Shown here: piece after piece, positions 7,455-12,165 of the stretch
Layout of the letters: the number at the start of each line of letters is the position of its first letter
How positions within the stretch are numbered: the stretch's first letter is position 1
NCBI GenBank assembly: GCA_049658265.1
Contig: JBASOM010000036.1
Coordinates: 1 to 12,165 of the forward strand
DNA: 12,165 nt
DNA from: DTU063 sp001512695
GTDB taxonomy: Bacteria > Bacillota > Thermosediminibacteria > Thermosediminibacterales > Tepidanaerobacteraceae
Direction: 5' to 3'
Notes under the pieces: model-generated
The model's database searches: none
The model's input: the letters and a program-made list of their open reading frames with translations, nothing else
Told to the model about the DNA's origin: nothing
Program-made: the position numbers and the translations under genes

Positions 7455-7485
7455 GTTTATCGAGTTTGTACGGTAGTTTTGTACT

Positions 7486-7514
7486 ATTATACAACAATAT
7501 ATGCAATATTTCAA
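7486..7514 (-). promoter_or_regulatory. SigA-type promoter of the eut operon
   Basis: On the minus strand TTGAAA (7514-7509), a 17-base spacer, and a perfect TATAAT (7491-7486). It lies about 30 bases ahead of hairpin P1, which is right for a leader-controlled operon, and 47 bases past the toxin stop codon. The near-consensus promoter fits a model in which starts are frequent and control is by termination. Confidence 0.8.
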
Positions 7515-7561
7515 TATTTTTTTCAGAAACAACTTTCTCATAAATTATACACTTGTTAATT

Positions 7562-7819
7562 CTACAACTTTTTATATATCTCTCCCCTGTTACCTATAGT
7601 TAAAACAATGATAATTAAGTCTTTATCATTTATAGTAAATATTACTCTATAATCTCCCACTCTTAACCTGAATAAATCTTTATATCCCTTTATTTTTTTA
7701 ACATCTCCGTCAGGCAAGTTATATATTGCTCTTGCAAGTCTTTTCCTTTGCTCGGGAGGTTGGCTTATGAAAAATTTTGCTGCTTTTTTCTCAAATATTA
7801 CTTTGTAAGTCTTTTTCAC
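7562..7819 (-). CDS. RelE/ParE-superfamily toxin
   Basis: An 85-residue basic protein of the RelE/ParE toxin fold. The start MKKTYKVIFEKKAAKFF is the usual first strand and helix. The typical core LFRLRVGDYRVIFTIND follows at residues 49-64, with Arg51, Arg53 and Arg58, and the C-terminus VLTIGNRGEIYKKL matches the family pattern GHRREVYR. RelE members cut mRNA on the ribosome; ParE members poison gyrase. The RVGDYRVIF core and GNR-EIY end favour the RelE side, but this is not certain. The start is GTG at 7819 with GGAGG upstream. It overlaps the preceding antitoxin gene by 29 bases. The codon use is clearly more AT-rich than in the eut genes, which suggests acquisition as a module. Confidence 0.85.
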   Translation of the reverse strand: MKKTYKVIFEKKAAKFFISQPPEQRKRLARAIYNLPDGDVKKIKGYKDLFRLRVGDYRVIFTINDKDLIIIVLTIGNRGEIYKKL

Positions 7820-8033
7820 TTATGCCTGCCTCCTCTAGAACCTCCTCAAAAGTGACATATTCACCATTTGCTAAAGCCTTCTGGGCTTCTTTTGCAAGTT
7901 GTAAATCAAAATCGTCTATTTCGTCATCAATAATATCTTTAATTTCTTTCAGTATGATTAGCACCTTGCTCATCTTGTCTTCCGGAATAAGATCGATAAT
8001 TTTATGGGCTTGTTCTTTCAGAGCACTCAAAAC
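7791..8033 (-). CDS. Antitoxin partner of the RelE-type toxin
   Basis: A small acidic protein of about 80 residues directly upstream of, and overlapping, the toxin gene. The N-terminal half (ALKEQAHKIIDLIPEDKMSK and the following helix) resembles the helical N-termini of Firmicute antitoxins that start with KEKAIELIEKIPEDK. The middle is rich in Asp/Glu (DIIDDEIDDFDLQLA), followed by AQKALANGEYVTFEEVLEEAGI, the kind of C-terminal tail that wraps the toxin. It should neutralise the toxin and repress the pair. Start choice: a GTG at 8042 opens the frame but lies within the ribosome site AGGGTGG. A TTG at 8033-8031, 8 bases after it, gives MSALKEQA and is preferred. No specific antitoxin family is claimed. 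Confidence 0.75.
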   Translation of the reverse strand, partial: VLSALKEQAHKIIDLIPEDKMSKVLIILKEIKDIIDDEIDDFDLQLAKEAQKALANGEYVTFEEVLEEAGISEKDLQSNI

Positions 8034-8071
8034 AAACACCACCCTACTTTGAATTTAAATCTTGTGAAAAT

Positions 8072-8100
8072 ATTATATCAATACTGTTTCATTACTTCAA
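8072..8100 (-). promoter_or_regulatory. Promoter of the toxin-antitoxin pair
   Basis: On the minus strand TTGAAG (8100-8095), a 17-base spacer, and a perfect TATAAT (8077-8072), 38 bases ahead of the preferred antitoxin start. No clear terminator for the regulator gene that ends at 8165 was seen in between, so some read-through into the pair is possible. An operator for the antitoxin could not be identified. Confidence 0.72.
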
Positions 8101-8164
8101 TCATTTCACCAGGCACTTGCTTGAAACTTAACTCTCACTTAAAATTCACATAATAGAAGAGAGA

Positions 8165-9763
8165 TCATTTTAGATCCAGCAATAGGATCCCAAGTTCAAG
8201 TTGTAAGCAAAGGCTGTGATTGTCAAGGCTTGCCTGCAATATTTCTTCGATTTTTTTAAGGCGGTAAAGGATGGTATTGCGATGCAGGAATAAATCTTCA
8301 GCGGTTTGGCTGAGGTTTTTGTAATTTCGAAGATATACGGAAAGGGTCTTGACATAATCCGTCCCGTTATTTTTGTCATACTCAATAAGCCTGTACAGCC
8401 CCGGATGGACCCGATAGTTGTTTTTGACCTTTGCCAGCAAATCATATACGGCTATGTCATCGTAATAATGCACAATGCCGGGTCTCTCTATGCTATCTGC
8501 CAGCAGCAAGGCCTTCTGAGCCTCATTGAAGCTCTGTGGAATTTCCATCAAGGTCTTATATGCCCGTCCTATGCCTATACATAGGTAATGCTGCTGGCAA
8601 AATTTCTCAAGGACCGGAAGTGCCTTTGTCAACATGTCTTTGCTGTTGCTCGTGGCGAGAATTACTATGAATTTTGACGAAAAGCTTATCTTTGAAGCAG
8701 GAATGTATCGGAGCGCAATGGATTGCACGCTGTCGTAATATTCACCGCCGATAGATCGGTTTTCCCTGTTGGCAATCAGCAGCACCTGGAAGTATTCTCC
8801 TAAAGACCAATCCAGGGATTTCACCCGATTCCATGCGCTGGCCTCACTGCTGATATTGCCCTTGACTAAATCTGCTAAAAGCTCTTGACCCAAGTACCCT
8901 CTAGCTTTAGCAATGGCATCGGACTTGGCAAACTCCAGGGCAATGACGGCGGAAACAAATTTTAGTATTTCCTGGTCCATTGGCGTAATGGGTTTTTCAT
9001 ACTCCAAAAGGGCCATGTACCCCTTCAGCTGTCCTCCGATTCGTATTTCCGTAACTAAGCGCCGAATATACTTTGAGAATTCGCCCTGGGTTAGAAATAA
9101 GGGTGAAGCCTCCCTTTCCAGTTGCTTTTCAAAACCTTCATATCTTAAAATCTTTACGATATCAATGGGACAGTATCCGCTTTCCACTATGGCCTTCCAT
9201 ATGGGGTCATCAACTTCCCCTGAACTTGAATAGCCCACAAGATCATAGCTTTCATCCGTCACTACCAGGGGATTGCCCAGGATTTCGGCCGATTTTTTTA
9301 TTATGCGCGGGATGCCCAAATCCAGTGTGGACAGGTGAATCAGCTCTAAATAATGGTTTTGGATAATTTCCTCCATATTCCGCATGTGCGTTTTATAAAA
9401 GCCCATGATTTTGTTTATGGCAAGGACCGGGGATATGTCTTCACCTAAGCAGCATAGGCTTATATTGTACTGCTTGCACAGTTTATAAATCTCGCTTGCC
9501 TTAATCTTCTCATCAGGACCCGTTAACAGCAGCGAAGCCACTTTGCCGTCTTTAGCCAGGCTTTCAAAATGCTCCAATGCCGGGTCAGCGTCAAATAAAT
9601 CTATGGGGGAAACCATGAGGCAATGTTTTAGGTCTATCGGTGTTAAATCTTCGAGGCTCATGGCAAGACAGACCTGGTTTAGTTCAAAGTCCAAAACCGC
9701 TTTTCCTACAAGGATTGCCTCTTTTGGCAGGGAAAGCTCATTTATTATTTGGCTTAATATCAT
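8165..9763 (-). CDS. PucR/CdaR-family transcriptional regulator
   Basis: A 532-residue cytoplasmic regulator. The N-terminal part (about 1-125, with KEAILVGKAVLDFELNQVCL and GPDEKIKASEIYKLCKQYNI) resembles the PucR N-terminal ligand domain. A GAF-like middle (about 140-280) contains NPLVVTDESYDLVGYSS and IRIGGQLKGYMALLE. A CdaR-type degenerate GGDEF-like segment follows. The C-terminus (about 472-507) is the PucR helix-turn-helix: LSVYLRNYKNLSQTAEDLFL then HRNTILYRLKKIEEIL. Family members sense small metabolites and usually activate catabolic genes. A longer frame opens at 9832, but ATG 9763 has AGGGGG 9 bases upstream and starts in the expected place. The gene diverges from the oxidoreductase at 9947, so that gene is the likely target. 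The inducer is unknown. Confidence 0.88.
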   Translation of the reverse strand: MILSQIINELSLPKEAILVGKAVLDFELNQVCLAMSLEDLTPIDLKHCLMVSPIDLFDADPALEHFESLAKDGKVASLLLTGPDEKIKASEIYKLCKQYNISLCCLGEDISPVLAINKIMGFYKTHMRNMEEIIQNHYLELIHLSTLDLGIPRIIKKSAEILGNPLVVTDESYDLVGYSSSGEVDDPIWKAIVESGYCPIDIVKILRYEGFEKQLEREASPLFLTQGEFSKYIRRLVTEIRIGGQLKGYMALLEYEKPITPMDQEILKFVSAVIALEFAKSDAIAKARGYLGQELLADLVKGNISSEASAWNRVKSLDWSLGEYFQVLLIANRENRSIGGEYYDSVQSIALRYIPASKISFSSKFIVILATSNSKDMLTKALPVLEKFCQQHYLCIGIGRAYKTLMEIPQSFNEAQKALLLADSIERPGIVHYYDDIAVYDLLAKVKNNYRVHPGLYRLIEYDKNNGTDYVKTLSVYLRNYKNLSQTAEDLFLHRNTILYRLKKIEEILQASLDNHSLCLQLELGILLLDLK

Positions 9764-9785
9764 GGCGAGTAACCCCCTAAGTTTT

Positions 9786-9814
9786 TTTATACTGTATCTA
9801 AAAAATCTTGTCAG
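9786..9814 (-). promoter_or_regulatory. Promoter of the PucR-family regulator
   Basis: On the minus strand CTGACA (9814-9809), 17 bases, TATAAA (9791-9786), 22 bases ahead of the preferred ATG. An overlapping alternative, TTGCCC-N17-TACAGT, lies five bases further upstream. Both place the start just before the ribosome site. Confidence 0.6.
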
Positions 9815-9820
9815 GGCAAG
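9807..9820. promoter_or_regulatory. Candidate operator, imperfect inverted repeat
   Basis: CTTGTC-AG-GGCAAG is a 6-2-6 inverted repeat with one G-T mismatch. It covers the -35 box of the regulator promoter and lies about 45 bases upstream of the oxidoreductase -35 box. The position suits an autoregulatory or activator site. It is short, and the assignment to PucR is only inferred. Confidence 0.3.
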
Positions 9821-9865
9821 CATTTTGTACAATTATCACAAGAAAAAGGGCTTAAAAACCATAAC

Positions 9866-9894
9866 TTGCACAAAAGACTTAGTTATATTATATC
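9866..9894 (+). promoter_or_regulatory. Promoter of the Old Yellow Enzyme-type gene
   Basis: TTGCAC (9866-9871), 17 bases, TATATC (9889-9894), with TTATAT one base earlier as an alternative. It lies about 50 bases ahead of the preferred ATG. The -10 box is off consensus, which would suit a promoter needing an activator. Confidence 0.6.
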
Positions 9895-9946
9895 GAATTA
9901 AGTAAATATGTGAAAGAAATCACGAATGAAAAGGAGGAATTTTTTA

Positions 9947-11872
9947 ATGGCAGTTTACCCAAATCTTTTCAAGCCCATTAAAATTGGAACAATGGAGGTT
10001 AAAAACAGGCTGTTTCTAGCTCCCATGGGTACCGCCTTTGGCGAGCACTTGGTTCACAAGCCCACGGATAGGATGGCAGCCTATTACGCTGCTCGGGCGG
10101 CTGGAGGAACGGGACTTATCATAGTCGAACAATCAGTCGTGCAGCAGCGTGGGCTGTGGTCACTGAACGGTTGCGGCCTATGGTCCGACGATTTTATCCC
10201 AGCCTGGAAAAAACTTGTAGATAGGGTCCATGATGCCGGAGGGAAAATCATCGTCCAGGTGGGCCACTTGGGCCGTTCCACCATTGAGGCATTCAACGGC
10301 GGTTTTAAGCCTGTGGCTCCATCGGCAGTGCCCGACCATTACCTTGACAACGAAGTAGAAGAACTTACTTTGGAAGACATCGAACAATTAAAGCGGGATT
10401 ACGTGGATGCGGTTATCCGCTGCAAAAAAGCAGGCTTTGACGGTATAGAGATCCACTGCACCCACGGATACTTGTTGGCTTCTTTCTTGTCAGGCCGTAC
10501 AAACAAGCGCACCGACAAATACGGTGGGACTTTAGAAGGAAGACTGCGCCTGCCCCTTGAAATAATACAGCTGGTAAGGCGGGAACTAGGCCGCGACTAT
10601 CCTGTAATCGCCCGGTTGGCCGCCCATGAGGAAAACGGGGGACGCACCTTGGAAGAAACCAGGGTAGTGGCCAAGGCATTGGTGGAAGCCGGATTGGATG
10701 GCCTGGATATTTCCTCAGGCTCCTATTCGGAACTGGATTGGGAGATTCCACCTTCCTATTTCGGTTATGCCATGAACATGGAGAACATCGAAAAAATCAA
10801 GCGCTCTGTTGACGTGCCGATTTTGGCAAGCGGCAGAATCACAGAACCTCGGCTTGCCGAGCAGCTGATAGCCGAAGGCAGATGTGACATGGTAGGCATC
10901 AACCGTGCTGGTATAGCCGACCCAGAATGGGGCAAAAAAGCCGGCGCCGGTGATACGGAAAGCATTCGCCGCTGCATAGGCTGTGTCCGCTGCATTGATG
11001 CGGTATTTTCCGGATCCCTTAGATGTACCGTCAACCCCTTTGTGGGCAAGGAAGACGAGCTCAAAGTCACCCCTGCTGAAGAAAAGAAAAATATACTGGT
11101 AGTTGGCGGCGGACCTGTAGGCTTGGAGAGCGCTATCCTGTGTGCCCGCCGGGGTCATAAGGTCACCCTTGTTGAAAAGAACCGCAAACTCGGCGGCCAG
11201 GTAAACTCAGCTACAGTACCACCACACAAGTATGAAATCGGCAGTCTAATAACCACCCAGGCTTATGAAGCCGAGAAGCTGGGAGTTGAAATAATCACGG
11301 AAGTTTGTGTGGATGCAGACTTTGTCAAAAACGGCGATTTTGACGAGATAATTGTTGCTACAGGAGCAAAGCACATCATCCCCGCTATCCCCGGCGTTGA
11401 CAAGCCTATGGTAATGACGGCCGTGGACCTGTTGGAAGGAAAGAGGCATGCGGGTAAAAATGTTGTCATCATCGGCGGTAACATGATAGGCTGTGAAACC
11501 GCAGAGTTCCTGGTCGAGTACGGCAAAAAGATTACTATTCTTGAAATGCTGGATGAAATCGGTCAAAACATGGCCATCGTTCCAAAACCCTATGTGCTTT
11601 CAAGGCTGAGAAAATTGGGAGTAGAAATGCTCACCCAAGCTAAAGTTACGGCAATAGAAGATGACAGAGTAGTTTACGAAAAAGGCGGAAAAGAATACAC
11701 CGTAGAGGGAGTCGACACCGTTGTCCTCGCGGCTGGAATGGAAAGTGTGAATGAACTGGCTGACGAACTGAAAGCCCTGGGCAAGCCGATTCATGTAATG
11801 GGCGACGCAAGCAATGTAAGTATAATCATGGAAGGCTTGGCCGACGTTTATGACAAGCTAATCAATGTGTAA
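9947..11872 (+). CDS. Old Yellow Enzyme-type NAD(P)H:flavin/iron-sulfur oxidoreductase (2,4-dienoyl-CoA reductase/TMADH-like)
   Basis: A 641-residue three-cofactor enzyme. An FMN TIM barrel (1-335) begins PNLFKPIKIGTMEVKNRL and carries the active-site block EIHCTHGYLLASFLSGRTNK (168-187), with His170, His173 and Tyr175. A cysteine cluster for one [4Fe-4S] follows (C343, C346, C349, C360). The FAD fold starts at NILVVGGGPVGLES (382-395), and an inserted NAD(P) fold starts at NVVIIGGNMIGCE. Relatives reduce enoyl or dienoyl substrates, bile-acid intermediates or cinnamate, or demethylate amines; the substrate here cannot be read from sequence. Start choice: ATG 9947 has AAGGAGG 9 bases upstream, whereas ATG 9926 has no ribosome site. 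The gene stands alone, opposite the PucR-type regulator, and ends before a strong hairpin. The cysteine spacing C-x2-C-x2-C-x10-C is closer to trimethylamine dehydrogenase than to FadH (see findings). Confidence 0.9.
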   Translation: MAVYPNLFKPIKIGTMEVKNRLFLAPMGTAFGEHLVHKPTDRMAAYYAARAAGGTGLIIVEQSVVQQRGLWSLNGCGLWSDDFIPAWKKLVDRVHDAGGKIIVQVGHLGRSTIEAFNGGFKPVAPSAVPDHYLDNEVEELTLEDIEQLKRDYVDAVIRCKKAGFDGIEIHCTHGYLLASFLSGRTNKRTDKYGGTLEGRLRLPLEIIQLVRRELGRDYPVIARLAAHEENGGRTLEETRVVAKALVEAGLDGLDISSGSYSELDWEIPPSYFGYAMNMENIEKIKRSVDVPILASGRITEPRLAEQLIAEGRCDMVGINRAGIADPEWGKKAGAGDTESIRRCIGCVRCIDAVFSGSLRCTVNPFVGKEDELKVTPAEEKKNILVVGGGPVGLESAILCARRGHKVTLVEKNRKLGGQVNSATVPPHKYEIGSLITTQAYEAEKLGVEIITEVCVDADFVKNGDFDEIIVATGAKHIIPAIPGVDKPMVMTAVDLLEGKRHAGKNVVIIGGNMIGCETAEFLVEYGKKITILEMLDEIGQNMAIVPKPYVLSRLRKLGVEMLTQAKVTAIEDDRVVYEKGGKEYTVEGVDTVVLAAGMESVNELADELKALGKPIHVMGDASNVSIIMEGLADVYDKLINV

Positions 11873-11883
11873 AAGATTTAAAA

Positions 11884-11915
11884 CAAAGCACCAACCGAAA
11901 AGGGTTGGTGCTTTG
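11884..11915. terminator. Shared bidirectional terminator hairpin
   Basis: A perfect 13-bp stem, CAAAGCACCAACC (11884-11896) and GGTTGGTGCTTTG (11903-11915), closes a GAAAAG loop. It begins 11 bases after the oxidoreductase stop and ends 10 bases before the stop of the convergent SLH gene, so it can serve both. Bases after it are T-rich on the minus strand (GTTTTAAATCTTTT) and poor in T on the plus strand, so it should work better for the SLH gene. Confidence 0.85.
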
Positions 11916-11925
11916 CATATGGTCC

Positions 11926-12165
11926 TCAACTGTCTTGTTCAGCTGCAAAGTATTTCAAATACACCCTGTAGAGGATTACGGCCGTCTCGGCCCTTGTGGC
12001 ATTGCCCTTGGGGTTAATGGTATTGTTGGGATTTCCGACTATAATGCCTTCTTTGACCAGGATTGCAATGCTTTCTACGGCATAATCGGCAACCTCTGAG
12101 GCATCGTTAAATCTGCTGATGTCAGCATAGCTTCCCGTGGTCGTAATCTTGTTTGCTATCTTCAG
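11926..12165 (-). CDS. SLH (S-layer homology) domain protein, C-terminal fragment
   Basis: The minus strand is open from the right window edge to a TGA at 11928-11926, giving the last 79 residues of a protein whose start lies outside. They contain one complete SLH repeat: FNDASEVADYAVESIAILVK, then EGIIVGNPNNTINPKGNATR, then AETAVILYRVY. The F-D, A-W/Y, I-L---GI--G and FNP/INP-TRAE-A---YR landmarks are all recognisable. The end (LKYFAAEQDS) follows the last repeat directly. SLH triplets anchor exported proteins to pyruvylated cell-wall polymers, so this should be the wall-binding tail of a surface protein. The rest of the protein cannot be known from here. It is convergent with the oxidoreductase gene. 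Confidence 0.88.
   Translation of the reverse strand: MKIANKITTTGSYADISRFNDASEVADYAVESIAILVKEGIIVGNPNNTINPKGNATRAETAVILYRVYLKYFAAEQDS

Larger units (their letters stand above)
7216..7479 (-). promoter_or_regulatory. Long 5' leader of the eut transcript
   Basis: About 265 untranslated bases separate the predicted transcription start (near 7479) from the eutS start. They hold, in order, the P1/P2 hairpin pair (7454-7419), an intrinsic terminator (7423-7378), and about 160 AT-rich bases with no convincing gene. A TATAAT at 7257-7252 in the last part lacks a matching -35 box. No cobalamin riboswitch landmarks were recognised. An open frame of 80 codons across promoter and terminator (7541-7299) has no coding character. 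Confidence 0.75.

Noticed and set aside
7216..7479. Cobalamin riboswitch or EutX-like B12-responsive RNA in the eut leader
   Set aside because: No B12-box-like sequence or suitable multi-helix fold was recognised. The leader is explained by the dual hairpin plus terminator.
7299..7541. 80-codon minus-strand frame upstream of eutS
   Set aside because: It runs through the eut promoter, both antiterminator hairpins and the terminator, has no ribosome site of note, and its composition follows the RNA structures.
8046..8120. Short frame on the minus strand reading SFKQVPGEMIEVMKQY before a TGA
   Set aside because: It looks protein-like, and could be the tail of a decayed gene, but it is under 25 codons after an in-frame stop and overlaps the antitoxin promoter. 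It is too short to support.
9926..9946. Upstream ATG adding seven residues (MKRRNFL) to the oxidoreductase
   Set aside because: It would place the AAGGAGG ribosome site inside the coding region. The ATG at 9947 is at ideal spacing from that site and begins at the usual point of the family.

Overview
The window reads as chromosomal DNA from an anaerobic, spore-former-type Firmicute (class Clostridia; family not determinable by eye). The grounds are strong GGAGG-type ribosome sites, frequent GTG/TTG starts, SigA-like promoters, a Gram-positive EutV/EutW antitermination system rather than the enterobacterial EutR, and an S-layer homology (SLH) protein at the right edge.

Left two thirds (1-7515, minus strand, read right to left): the front of an ethanolamine-utilisation (eut) microcompartment operon, in the order promoter, antiterminator leader, eutS, eutW, eutV, second antiterminator, eutA, eutB, eutC, eutL, eutM-like. 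The last gene is cut by the window edge. EutB and EutC form the B12-dependent ethanolamine ammonia-lyase, EutA reactivates it, and EutS, EutL and EutM build the shell. EutW is the sensor kinase, and EutV is a response regulator with an RNA-binding ANTAR domain. Two RNA elements, one before eutS and one before eutA, share the same architecture: hairpin P1, a short linker, hairpin P2, and an intrinsic terminator whose 5' arm overlaps P2. This is the known EutV target design. Because eutW and eutV lie behind the first element, the system should amplify its own expression. The aldehyde dehydrogenase and other late eut genes presumably lie beyond position 1.

Middle (7562-8100, minus strand): a RelE/ParE-type toxin and its antitoxin, in markedly AT-rich DNA with their own promoter.

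Right third: a PucR/CdaR-type regulator (minus) diverges from a 641-residue Old Yellow Enzyme-type flavin/iron-sulfur oxidoreductase (plus), with facing promoters in the 183-base gap. A perfect 13-bp hairpin then separates this gene from the convergent 3' end of an SLH-domain protein. No new defence system, CRISPR array, tRNA, rRNA or insertion sequence was seen. The most interesting material is the pair of matched antitermination elements and the uncharacterised PucR/oxidoreductase divergon.
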